Source of the DNA: PFJX01 sp031426735
Lineage (GTDB): Bacteria; Pseudomonadota; Gammaproteobacteria; Burkholderiales; Thiobacillaceae
Direction: 5' to 3'
NCBI GenBank assembly: GCA_031426735.1
Contig: JASJPK010000001.1
Location: 1-28,850 of the forward strand
Length of the DNA: 28,850 nucleotides
Shown: positions 14,847 through 22,746 of the stretch, one piece after another
How the letters are laid out: each line of letters begins with the position of its first letter
How positions within the stretch are numbered: position 1 is the first letter of the stretch
Position numbers and translations under genes: made by a program
The notes under the pieces: generated by a model
What the model was told of the DNA's origin: nothing
Databases searched by the model: none
The model's input: the letters and a program-made list of their open reading frames with translations, nothing else

Positions 14847-15485
14847 ATGAAAACTCATACACTCATACGCACGGCCGTTGTCTTGATGGCAACCGGTTTC
14901 ACGCTGCTGCAAGCAGGGCAAGCTAGTGCTGCGACCGGCACAGCGCCTTATTCCATCGTGGTCAAGGACGCTCGCGGGGGCTTCATGTCCTGCCCGCCAA
15001 GCGGTTTGTCGTTTACCGACAGTCAACTCAAGACAAATGGTTTCTATCCGGCCGAAGCTTCGCCCGCGCCCCAAATCACTATTTGTTCCGGCTTGAACGC
15101 AACGCTGCTTCCGTTCGCTTTCACTACCAACCAGTCTCTGCAAGTCGGCGTGTTTCAATCAACCGTCAACGGTCAAGACCAGGGTGCCAACGTGGCAGGT
15201 CTTCAGGGGCGGATGACGGGCACCAAGACGCTGACCAACGGGAGCCAGGTGAAACTGGCGATCGACTTCACGACCACCCCTGCCGCCAATGGTGCGTTTA
15301 CACGCAGTTACGTCATCAAGATTGTGCCCGCTACCGGCGCCGAGAGACAGGTTGCGGTGGGTAGCTTCCACATCAGCAATCCCGCTTCCGTTCCCGAACC
15401 CGGCACACTGGCTTTAGTCTCGGCCGGTATTCTGGGTTTCGCATTCATGGCGCGACGCAGTGCCGTGAAACGGTCGACCATTTAA
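14847..15485 (+). CDS. PEP-CTERM sorting domain protein (first of pair)
   Basis: The protein is 212 aa. ATG 14847 is chosen because it gives a clean signal peptide (MKTHTLIRTAVVLMATGF, cleavage after ASA near 28) and lies downstream of the predicted sigma-54 start; upstream in-frame ATGs at 14820 and 14832 do not improve this, and no strong RBS exists. The C-terminus is a classic PEP-CTERM signal: VPEP at 182-185, a hydrophobic helix TLALVSAGILGFAFM, then ARRSAVKR. An exosortase would cut near the PEP motif and attach or release the protein at the cell surface. The body is rich in Thr, Ser, Asn and Gly with two cysteines (CPPSG, ICSG), is unlike known enzymes, and may be glycosylated. It is cotranscribed with the next gene, 19 bases on. 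Confidence 0.88.
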   Translation: MKTHTLIRTAVVLMATGFTLLQAGQASAATGTAPYSIVVKDARGGFMSCPPSGLSFTDSQLKTNGFYPAEASPAPQITICSGLNATLLPFAFTTNQSLQVGVFQSTVNGQDQGANVAGLQGRMTGTKTLTNGSQVKLAIDFTTTPAANGAFTRSYVIKIVPATGAERQVAVGSFHISNPASVPEPGTLALVSAGILGFAFMARRSAVKRSTI

Positions 15486-15504
15486 TCAATCGTTGGAGAA
15501 CATG

Positions 15505-16116
15505 ATGCATTTCGCACCCAAAGCCTTTGCAGTCGCTTTCCTGCTTGCAACGTCGAGCGCGTCCAGTTTCGCTATCGATTTCTCCGGTCTTTACAGCAGG
15601 GGAAATGTGGAAAGCAGCAACAACAATTCGGTGGAATACGTCGTTGGGGCCGGTGTCGATGCCACCCTGACACAAGTCGATTTTGTTGCCAGCGTCCTGG
15701 CCAATCCCGATCTCTTGTTTGGTACGCCCATCAGCGATCTCAGTGTGCTTGTCAGATACCAGGACGGTGTTGCGGATTTGTCTGCCAATCTCGGCTTTGA
15801 CGTGCTGAATGCCAACCCCATTTCTTTCGTCGTCGCAGATTCGATTTCCGGTTCATTGCAGAATAGTGGCGGCAGCACTCACCAGTTTGGTTGGCATATC
15901 AAAACAGGCGGCACGTTAACCTTTTCATTCAACGAACTTTACGACGATGCCAACGCCGATGGCTTGACGGGCCCTGCTTATTGGGATGCGCAATGGCAGA
16001 ACGGCAGCACCTTGACGCTGGTGACGGTGCCGGTGCCGGAGCCGGAAACGTATGCGTTGATGCTGGCCGGCCTGGGTTTGGTCGGTTTTGCCGCACGTCG
16101 CCGCAAGTCGATTTAA
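15505..16116 (+). CDS. PEP-CTERM sorting domain protein (second of pair)
   Basis: The protein is 203 aa. ATG 15505 is preferred over the adjacent ATG 15502 because GGAG (15495-15498) is then six bases away. The signal peptide MHFAPKAFAVAFLLATSSASSFA is followed by a mature domain starting IDFSG. The C-terminus has VPEP at 177-180, then the hydrophobic TYALMLAGLGLVGFA and the basic ARRRKSI. The mature part is a beta-rich, Asn/Ser/Asp-rich domain (SSNNNSVEYVVGAGVDATL, FSFNELYDDANADG) of the kind common in secreted PEP-CTERM proteins. The two neighbouring proteins share the sorting signal but not their bodies. A strong terminator follows within 20 bases. Confidence 0.9.
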   Translation: MHFAPKAFAVAFLLATSSASSFAIDFSGLYSRGNVESSNNNSVEYVVGAGVDATLTQVDFVASVLANPDLLFGTPISDLSVLVRYQDGVADLSANLGFDVLNANPISFVVADSISGSLQNSGGSTHQFGWHIKTGGTLTFSFNELYDDANADGLTGPAYWDAQWQNGSTLTLVTVPVPEPETYALMLAGLGLVGFAARRRKSI

Positions 16117-16131
16117 TTCGACATTCGATAA

Positions 16132-16165
16132 CGAAAAAACCCGCCTTTTTCGGCGGGTTTTTTCG
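16132..16165 (+). terminator. Perfect rho-independent terminator after the PEP-CTERM pair
   Basis: A 14-bp perfect stem (16132-16145 with 16152-16165) has a GC core CCCGCC/GGCGGG flanked by an A-run and a T-run, with a 6-nt loop. Its A/T symmetry would let it work on both strands. It separates the PEP-CTERM operon from the large Wzy-like gene. Confidence 0.92.
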
Positions 16166-16178
16166 TTTCTGCAAGGTT

Positions 16179-16195
16179 GATCGCTTGCGATCGCA
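16179..16195. promoter_or_regulatory. Overlapping palindromes upstream of the Wzy-like gene
   Basis: GATCGC (16179-16184) and GCGATC (16187-16192) form an inverted repeat with a 2-nt centre. The perfect decamer palindrome TGCGATCGCA overlaps it at 16186-16195. They lie in the short leader between the terminator and the start codon at 16243, where an operator could be. No clear -35/-10 pair was found. Confidence 0.3.
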
Positions 16196-16242
16196 TGGGG
16201 TAGCTTGCCCCTTTTCCCGATTTTCGCTGACCTGATGTGGCA

Positions 16243-19179
16243 ATGAGCCCGACCGACCGTTCCATCCATTCCACCTGGTTGCCCGCGTTGGCCGTCCTGA
16301 CACTGGTCTGGAGCCTGTTGCCTGGACTGCTGCCGCTGTTTCAACTTCAGGCGGAAGACTGGAATTGGGCGTTCGCATGGCAGGGGTTGCGGTTTGCCGT
16401 GGATGATCTGCCGGTTACCGCTCTGTTCGGGGCGATTTGTACCGGGTTTTTATTTCAGGCCTGGTTTGCCACTGCACGACCGCGGGCATCGCATATCCTG
16501 GCTTTCGGCATCTATGTCGGCCTGGCTCTGGCTTATCTGGGGTTGGCCTTGGCCCGGAATCTGGCGGCACCGCTTGCCGCGAGCGATGCGCTTTCCAGTA
16601 GTTTGATCGGACTGGCTCTGGGGTCTGTCGCGGGTCACGCTGTGGCACGGCGATTCGCGCTCCTTCTGCCCGATGTGCGCTCGGCCCAGCGGATCTGGCC
16701 CTGGTTGGTGGCAACCCCGTTTGCCTTGGCCCTGCTGCCTATCGCGAGCGATGCCAGTTTGACCCAGATCGGGTTCAGTGCATTTATGGAACTGCCGCAA
16801 CGCTTCTATGGGCTTCTCAAAGCGTTGATCGTCTGGCTACCGGTGGGGCTGCTCATCGCACTGAGCGGGCACGGACCTTCGTTGCGGGTGTGGGGGATCG
16901 CCGGATTGGCGACCTTGCCGCCGGTATTGAATACGAGTCTGCTCGATTTGCCGTGGCGCGACTGGATGAACTTGCTGGCGGTTCTGCCGGGACTGGCGGG
17001 TGGACTGTGGCTGGTCGAACGTGGCCGCTTTCTGCCAGGCGCCGATTTCGATGTGGTGCGTGCGCCTGCTTCTTACGCAAAGGAAATTGCGGCGCCGCCG
17101 CTCTCCGCGCTGCCGCCGGACACGCAAACAGTGAGACCGGTTAGATCCGGCCCATTCGCTATCGCCAGCGCGGGCTTGCTTCTGGTGGCGGCACTGGCAA
17201 CGTTGCTGAATTTTCCGCATTGGCCGCTATTTCTCGGCATCGGCCTGGCGCTTTATGGCGGATTGCTCTGGCGGCAGCCGCTGGCCTGGTTGCTCGTCGT
17301 TCCTGCCGCATTGCCGGTGCTGGATCTGGCACCCTGGAGCGGACGCTTCTTTCTCGACGAATTCGATTTGCTCATGGCGGTGACCCTGGCGGTACTGATC
17401 CTGCGCGGGCGTGTTCAGGCTGCGTTGGCGTGGCCGCCGCTGGCACGTTTGGTCCTGGCGACGTTCTTCGGACTGGCGCTGGTCAGCGGATTGATCGGCT
17501 TGGCCGATTGGCCCGCTGTCGACGCCAATGCTTTCTCGACCTACTGGAGTCCCTACAACGCGTTACGCGTCGCCAAGGGGTTTTTATGGGGCGCGATGCT
17601 GCTTTTCCTGGTGCGGCGGACCTGTGTCGATCTCGATCGTTTCACGCACTGGTTGGCCATCGGCATGGCGTTGGGCCTGCTGGCCGTATGCCTGGTCGGT
17701 ATCTGGGAGCGCTGGTTGTACTCGGGTCTGGCGGATCGCGATTCGTCTTATCGGATCGTCGGGCTGTTCTCCAGCATGCACACCGGCGGCGGCCATATCG
17801 AGGCGTACATGGCGGCGGCGCTGCCGTTCCTGTGGCTGGGCATGCGGCATTGGAAGTCGCTGCTGTTGGCCGCACCGCTGCTGGCGCTGGCAACGTATGT
17901 GTTGATCTATACCGTAGCGCGCGGCGGTGCACTCGCTTTCGGCCTGATCTTCGTCATCCTGGCGGTCGGCAGCGTGCGGCTGGCCTGGCTTGCGGGTAAC
18001 CGGCGGGTTCAGCTAGGAGCCTGTCGGACTTTGGTCGTCGATAGCGAGAACCGGCCCCGGCGAGCCCGTTTTTTGCCGGCTTCGCCGCCGCATAGTCACT
18101 CTATGGGGCAAGAAGCCGGTGAAAAAGGGGCCGTCGCGGCTGGTTTGCAGCCGACGATTCCGAAGTCCGACAGGCTCCTAGCCCCAATATTGGTGTTGGC
18201 AGGTGCCGCGGCGATCCTGATCGGCGGCATCAGCGGTGGCTATTTCCAGCAGCGTTTCAGCCAGACCGCCGAGGATACGCAGACTCGTCTCGATCATTGG
18301 AGCCAGACGCTGGCGATGACCGACGATAGCTGGACGACGCGCTTGTTCGGGATGGGTTTGGGAAGTTTTCCGCGCGTGTTTCTGGCGCGTGGCGAGGCGG
18401 AAGATCGCCCGGCCACCTACGGTTTCGTCGCCAGCCGGACCGGCGAGGCCTTGCGCCTGGGCACCGGTGCGACGCTGTATTACGCGCAACGCGCGTCGAT
18501 CGAAGCACATACCGTCTATCGACTGGTGCTCGATGCACGTGCCGAAGGCGGGCAAGCGCGTCTGGAAACGCCGCTTTGCGAGAAGCAGATGCTCAATTCG
18601 CGGCGTTGCATCTGGTCGAATATCGATGTGCCGGGCGATGGCGCCTGGCGGCGTTACGAACGTGCGATAGACAGCGGTGAAGTCGGCGCCGGCTCGATGT
18701 TCAGCCATTTGCCGACGGAGTTCGTGCTCAGCAACGCCGGCAAGGCCGGCCTGCTGGAAATCGACAATGTGCGTCTGCTCGATACCGCTGGGCGCGATCT
18801 TCTTTGCAACGGCAACTTCGAAGCCGGCGCCGATTGCTGGTTTTTCAAGACGCACAGCCACTTGCCCTGGCATATCAAGAACGTCTGGGTGCATATCGTG
18901 TTCGAGCAAGGCTGGCTGGGGCTGGCGGCTTTCCTGGCATTGACCGGCCTGGCGCTGGCCCGTGCCGCCAAGGCGGCCTGGCGCGGTCAGCCGCTGGCCT
19001 GGGTATTGCTCGCCGCCATGGTCGGCATGTTCAGCGTCGGCTTGTTCGACAGCCTGCTCGATGCGCCCCGCCTAGCCATGCTGTTGCTCGGCTTCAGCCT
19101 GCTGGCGGTGGCGCCGCCCTGGGCTGCCCGAAAGCGTTCCCACAAGCGGCGCACTGCTGCAAAACGCGCTACCGGCTGA
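16243..19179 (+). CDS. Very large Wzy/O-antigen ligase-like membrane protein with embedded beta-sandwich-like domain
   Basis: The protein is 978 aa from ATG 16243 (a GTG at 16237 is possible). Many TM segments fill residues 1-660. The Wzy-C-like part includes FSSMHTGGGHIEAYMAAALPFLW and YTVARGGALAFG. The large periplasmic loop contains an extra domain of about 150 residues (about 725-870) that ends LLCNGNFEAGADCWFF, a pattern typical of carbohydrate-binding (CBM4/galactose-binding-like) sandwiches. The usual ligase motif HIKNVWVHIVFEQGWLG follows at about 876-892, then the last helices and a basic tail. Residues about 590-647 are encoded by a symmetrical 171-bp palindromic element that keeps the frame. 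The stop overlaps the convergent VanZ gene by 11 bases. Predicted role: polymerising or ligating a surface glycan. Confidence 0.8.
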   Translation: MSPTDRSIHSTWLPALAVLTLVWSLLPGLLPLFQLQAEDWNWAFAWQGLRFAVDDLPVTALFGAICTGFLFQAWFATARPRASHILAFGIYVGLALAYLGLALARNLAAPLAASDALSSSLIGLALGSVAGHAVARRFALLLPDVRSAQRIWPWLVATPFALALLPIASDASLTQIGFSAFMELPQRFYGLLKALIVWLPVGLLIALSGHGPSLRVWGIAGLATLPPVLNTSLLDLPWRDWMNLLAVLPGLAGGLWLVERGRFLPGADFDVVRAPASYAKEIAAPPLSALPPDTQTVRPVRSGPFAIASAGLLLVAALATLLNFPHWPLFLGIGLALYGGLLWRQPLAWLLVVPAALPVLDLAPWSGRFFLDEFDLLMAVTLAVLILRGRVQAALAWPPLARLVLATFFGLALVSGLIGLADWPAVDANAFSTYWSPYNALRVAKGFLWGAMLLFLVRRTCVDLDRFTHWLAIGMALGLLAVCLVGIWERWLYSGLADRDSSYRIVGLFSSMHTGGGHIEAYMAAALPFLWLGMRHWKSLLLAAPLLALATYVLIYTVARGGALAFGLIFVILAVGSVRLAWLAGNRRVQLGACRTLVVDSENRPRRARFLPASPPHSHSMGQEAGEKGAVAAGLQPTIPKSDRLLAPILVLAGAAAILIGGISGGYFQQRFSQTAEDTQTRLDHWSQTLAMTDDSWTTRLFGMGLGSFPRVFLARGEAEDRPATYGFVASRTGEALRLGTGATLYYAQRASIEAHTVYRLVLDARAEGGQARLETPLCEKQMLNSRRCIWSNIDVPGDGAWRRYERAIDSGEVGAGSMFSHLPTEFVLSNAGKAGLLEIDNVRLLDTAGRDLLCNGNFEAGADCWFFKTHSHLPWHIKNVWVHIVFEQGWLGLAAFLALTGLALARAAKAAWRGQPLAWVLLAAMVGMFSVGLFDSLLDAPRLAMLLLGFSLLAVAPPWAARKRSHKRRTAAKRATG
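18012..18182. repeat. 171-bp palindromic element inserted in frame in the Wzy-like gene
   Basis: The ends are a perfect 20-bp inverted repeat (18012-18031 and 18163-18182) containing TAGGAGCCTGTCGGACTT. Symmetry continues inward: CGGCCCC (18052-18058) with GGGGCCG (18127-18133), CCGGCTT (18076-18082) with AAGCCGG (18113-18119), T-run with A-run, and CATAG (18091-18095) with CTATG (18101-18105) at the exact centre. If TA was the duplicated target, the insert is 165 bp, which is 55 codons. Removing it would restore QLAPILVLAGAAAIL, a smooth entry into a TM helix. No transposase is encoded; it looks like a MITE or REP-like element. Confidence 0.85.
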
Positions 19180-20203
19180 CCTTTTTCGGATGGCGCACGC
19201 GATGTCCGGTCGGATACGAAGCCAGCAACACCAGCGCCAGGAACGGCCATAGCGAAGCCACTGCCTTGGCCAGGCCGACGATGTTCAACACGCTGGCTGC
19301 CGGCCATAACTGATAGTCGGCCAGCCAGAAGCGCACCAGCAGCGACAGCAGCAGCAGCGCCAGGCCAAAGTGGCGCCGGTGCCTGGACGCCAGCGGGTTG
19401 AGCAGGAGCCAGAACGCGACCAGAAACCCCGCCAGCGTTTCCAGCGAAAGCACGCCGCCGACCACTTTCAGCTTGAGCAAAATCGTCGCCGCCAGCAGTT
19501 TCATGACGAAGGCCGAGATCACCAGCAACAACATCGTGCTGACATAGCGGCCAGGGCGCAGCAGGTTGGCGGCGAAGGCGCCGAGCGTCGCCATTTCCAG
19601 TACCACAGCCGTGAACCAGGCCAGATTGATCTGATCGAGCCCGCCCGGCGGCGTATCGATCGGACGCAGATGCAGATCGAGCCAGCCCATGCCGGGGAAG
19701 GGCAGCAGCGCGAACTGGCCCAGAAACCAGAGGGCCAGCAGCGCCAGCCCGACATTGGTCGACATGCCGGCATGAAACCAGCGGTCGCGCCAGCGATGCA
19801 AGGCATGGCCCGCGCGCAGCCAACGGCCGTGATGCAGCACCAGCAACGCGCCGGTGAGCGCACCGAGGCCGTTGACCAGCAGGTCCAGATTGGAGGCGAT
19901 GCGGCCGGGCAGCAATGCCTGCCCGCTTTCCAGGGCAAAACTGGCCAGTACGCCGGCGCAGGCGCCCATCACGACGCCGTGCGGGCGTTGGCCGGGGACG
20001 GAAAACCGCAAGGCCAGCGCGTAGCCCAACGGGATGTAGACCAGCAGATTGGTCGCCAGGTCGGTACGTGTAATGAAGCGCGGCCAGGGCGCGGTCAGAA
20101 AATCGAGCGACCAGTCGGCCAGCGGCAGCCAGCCGGCGAACGGATACAGGCTGCCTGTCGCCAGGAAGACGAGGTAAAGCAGGATGAACAGGCGCAGGCG
20201 CAA
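19169..20203 (-). CDS. VanZ-family membrane protein
   Basis: The protein is 344 aa, with the start codon at 20203-20201. The first ~120 residues form one VanZ unit: FLATGSLYPFAGW, then DLATNLLVYIPLGYALAL, FALESGQALLPGRIASNLDLLVNGLGALTG. Several more TM helices of unknown type follow, ending in a basic tail (SYPTGHRVRHPKK). It starts 15 bases after the sodium:solute symporter stop on the same strand, so it can be read as the last gene of the pot operon. Its stop overlaps the Wzy-like gene stop by 11 bases, convergently and without a terminator between. Given the other VanZ protein in the facing locus, it probably belongs functionally to the glycan genes; this is inferred. Confidence 0.8.
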   Translation of the reverse strand: MRLRLFILLYLVFLATGSLYPFAGWLPLADWSLDFLTAPWPRFITRTDLATNLLVYIPLGYALALRFSVPGQRPHGVVMGACAGVLASFALESGQALLPGRIASNLDLLVNGLGALTGALLVLHHGRWLRAGHALHRWRDRWFHAGMSTNVGLALLALWFLGQFALLPFPGMGWLDLHLRPIDTPPGGLDQINLAWFTAVVLEMATLGAFAANLLRPGRYVSTMLLLVISAFVMKLLAATILLKLKVVGGVLSLETLAGFLVAFWLLLNPLASRHRRHFGLALLLLSLLVRFWLADYQLWPAASVLNIVGLAKAVASLWPFLALVLLASYPTGHRVRHPKKVSR

Positions 20204-20218
20204 TGTCGTCGTCGCCGC

Positions 20219-21658
20219 TCAGGCCGGTGCGCGTCGCACCCGCTGGTTTTGCGGCCACAGCGAGCCGATCAGCATGCCGGCCATGGCGGCGAGAAAGCCG
20301 GCGAATTGCGGCGGCATGCCACCTTCCGGATTGAAAAACTCCAGCGGCAACCAGGTCAACAGGCCAAACCCGATGGCCAGATAAGCGCCCAGCGTGTTGG
20401 CACGCGACCAGTACAGGCCAGCGACCAGCGGCACGAAAGCCAGCACCAGCGTGACCTTGTAGGCGTTCTCCACCATCTGATGGATGCCGGTCTCCTCGCC
20501 TAGCGCCCACAGCGCATAGAGCGTGACCAGTACCGAGAAACAGCCGACCACCCAGCGCGTCATCGTCAGCAGTTTCTTGTCCGACATGTGCTTGCGATGG
20601 GTAACAAAGCCCTTCAGCACGTTTTCCGAAATCGTCACCGAAGGCGCCAGCAGCGTGCCGGAGGCGGTGGACATGATCACCGACAGCAGCGCGCCGTAGA
20701 AAATGACCTGCGCGGGAAGCGACAGATGCCCCTTGACCAGTTCCGGCAGCAGTTTCTGGCTGTCCTCGGCCAGCCACTTGGCGGTCAGCGCGGGGTCGAT
20801 CAGATTGGCGGAGTAAGCCAGGAACAGCGGCACGGCTGCGAACAGGAAATAGGCGACGCCGCCCAGCACCGTGCCCCAGACCGCGACGTTCTCGTTCTTC
20901 GAGGCGTTGGCGCGCTGGAACACGTCCTGCTGTGGGATCGAGCCGAAGCCCATGGTCAACAGCCCCGAGATGAACGCCACCATGGCGACCGCGTTCAATT
21001 CAGGCCAGAAATGGAACTTGCCATTCGCCGCCGCGTGCTCGATCACCGGGGCGACGCCGCCGGTCAGATCGGAGATCAGCCAGGCGATGTAGAACAGGCC
21101 GAGCACGATGACGATCATCTGGAAGAACGTGGTCAGCGCCACCGACCACATGCCGCCGTACAGCGTGTACATCAGCACCACCGTCGCGCCGATCAGGATG
21201 CCCTGCGCCTGGGTGACCTGGCCGTCGGACAGCACGTTGAACACCAGCCCGAGCGCGGTGATCTGCGCCGACACCCAGCCCAGGTAGGACAGTGCGATGG
21301 CGACGCCGGTGATCACTTCGACGCGGCGGTCGTAGCGTTCGCGGTAGAAATCGGCGATGGTGGTCAGGTTCATCCGGTACAACTTGCGCGCGAAGAACAG
21401 GCCGAACAGCACCAGGCACAGCGAAGCGCCGAACGGGTCGGAGATCAGGCCGCCCAGATCTTCCTCCATGAACGTGGCGGGGATGCCGAGCACCGTTTCG
21501 GCGCCGAACCAGGTCGCGAACACCATGGCCAGCACCATGACCAGCGGCAGCGAGCGGCCGGCGGAAATGTAGTCGCGCGCGTTGTGCACCTTGGTGGCGG
21601 CATACATGCCGATGCCGATGGACACGACCAGATAGAGAATGACGAAGCCAAGCAACAT
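20219..21658 (-). CDS. Sodium:solute symporter family (SSS) transporter
   Basis: The protein is 479 aa, with the start at 21658-21656, 20 bases after the potD stop. About thirteen hydrophobic segments fit the LeuT-fold SSS family (PutP/PanF/SGLT type). Recognisable motifs are the N-terminal NARDYISAGRSLP, FATWFGAETVLGIPA in TM2, ADFYRERYDRRVEV, LYGGMWSVALTTFFQM, and the helix-8-like GALLSVIMSTASGTLLAPSVTISEN. It would import a small solute with Na+. The substrate cannot be read; amino acid or polyamine-related solutes are suggested only by the operon context. Length and topology are complete. Confidence 0.9.
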   Translation of the reverse strand: MLLGFVILYLVVSIGIGMYAATKVHNARDYISAGRSLPLVMVLAMVFATWFGAETVLGIPATFMEEDLGGLISDPFGASLCLVLFGLFFARKLYRMNLTTIADFYRERYDRRVEVITGVAIALSYLGWVSAQITALGLVFNVLSDGQVTQAQGILIGATVVLMYTLYGGMWSVALTTFFQMIVIVLGLFYIAWLISDLTGGVAPVIEHAAANGKFHFWPELNAVAMVAFISGLLTMGFGSIPQQDVFQRANASKNENVAVWGTVLGGVAYFLFAAVPLFLAYSANLIDPALTAKWLAEDSQKLLPELVKGHLSLPAQVIFYGALLSVIMSTASGTLLAPSVTISENVLKGFVTHRKHMSDKKLLTMTRWVVGCFSVLVTLYALWALGEETGIHQMVENAYKVTLVLAFVPLVAGLYWSRANTLGAYLAIGFGLLTWLPLEFFNPEGGMPPQFAGFLAAMAGMLIGSLWPQNQRVRRAPA

Positions 21659-21678
21659 GGGCTAATCCCCGAACGAGT

Positions 21679-22746
21679 TCAACGAAGTTTGATTTCCGTC
21701 CAGATGCGGTTCAGTACGCGGCGCTGCTGGCGATCCAGATCGCGCAGCATTTCCAGGCGACGCATGGCCGACGCATCCGGAAAAACGGCGCGATTATCGG
21801 CGATTGTTTGAAAAAATCGCGCGTCGATGTAGCGCATGGCGGCCTGGTTGGGGTTGCCGGAGCCGATCAGATTGGTCAGTTCGGCCGCGTTTTGCCCTGC
21901 CAACATGAAGTCGATGAAGCGATGCGCCAGTTCCGGCTGGCGACCGGTGTTGTGCAGCACCATCGAATCAAGCGCCAGCACGGCGCCTTCGCGCGGAATC
22001 GAATACCCGATATGGAACGGCCGGCCGGCCTTTTCCGCATCGCCGCGGGCCTGGAACATGTCGCTGGAATAGCCATGCGCCAGCCAGATGTTGCCGACGG
22101 TCAGCTCCTTGATGTAGCTCGACGCATTGAACGCCGCCCAGTAGGGCTTGGCGCGCAGGATCAGGTCGCGCGCCTGCTGCCATTTCGCTGCGTCGGTCTC
22201 GTTGACCGAGTAGCCCAGATAGCGCAGCGCGGCGGCCATCAGTTCGCGTTGCGAATCGAGCACCGTGATGCGGCCCTTCAGCTTCGCCAGATGGCGCGGC
22301 TCGAAGATCAGCGCCCAGGTGTCGCTCGGCAGATTCAACGCGCGCAGCTTCTCGACGTTGTAGCCGAGCAGCGTCACCGTGTAAGCGTAGGGCACCGAAT
22401 AGCGGTTGCCGGGATCGAAGAACGCATTCAGGAATTCCGGCTTGATGTTGCCCAGGTTCTTCAGCTTCGCCTTGTCCAGCGGCCGCAACTGGCGCGAACG
22501 AATCAGCGCCTCCACCGCGTTGCCGGTCGGCACGATCAGGTCGTAGCCGGTGGCGCCCGCCGCCAGCTTGGCCAACATTTCCTCGTTGTCGGAGTAATAG
22601 TCCTGCACCACGCGGCAAGTGCATTGCGCCTCGAAGCGGGCAAGGGTGGCGTCGGAGATGTAGTTGTTCCAGTTGTAGAGATACAGCGTGTCGGCGGCGT
22701 GGCCGGCGCCCGCGATGAATAGGAGCAGTGCCAGCCAGCGGCCCAT
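21679..22746 (-). CDS. potD: Polyamine-type ABC transporter substrate-binding protein
   Basis: The protein is 355 aa, starting at 22746-22744, where its ATG overlaps the potC TGA by one base (TGATG). The same frame stays open far upstream, but that is a shadow of potC. The signal peptide MGRWLALLLFIAGAGHA precedes a mature domain opening with DTLYLYNWNNYISDATLARFE, the signature PotD/PotF start. Other family stretches are YDLIVPTGNAVEALIRSRQL, the hinge SVPYAYTVTLLGYN, and LDSMVLHNTGRQPELAHRFIDFM. There is no lipobox, so it is probably a free periplasmic protein. It delivers putrescine or spermidine-like ligands to PotBC. Ligand choice cannot be fixed from sequence. Confidence 0.9.
   Translation of the reverse strand: MGRWLALLLFIAGAGHAADTLYLYNWNNYISDATLARFEAQCTCRVVQDYYSDNEEMLAKLAAGATGYDLIVPTGNAVEALIRSRQLRPLDKAKLKNLGNIKPEFLNAFFDPGNRYSVPYAYTVTLLGYNVEKLRALNLPSDTWALIFEPRHLAKLKGRITVLDSQRELMAAALRYLGYSVNETDAAKWQQARDLILRAKPYWAAFNASSYIKELTVGNIWLAHGYSSDMFQARGDAEKAGRPFHIGYSIPREGAVLALDSMVLHNTGRQPELAHRFIDFMLAGQNAAELTNLIGSGNPNQAAMRYIDARFFQTIADNRAVFPDASAMRRLEMLRDLDRQQRRVLNRIWTEIKLR

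Noticed and set aside
16166..16236. A sigma-54 promoter before the Wzy-like gene (AGGTTGATCGCTTGCG at 16174-16189)
   Set aside because: The spacing is right but only about half of the consensus positions match, far weaker than the element at 14793.
18012..18182. A complete insertion sequence in the Wzy-like gene
   Set aside because: Only 171 bp and no transposase frame; it is at most a non-autonomous element.
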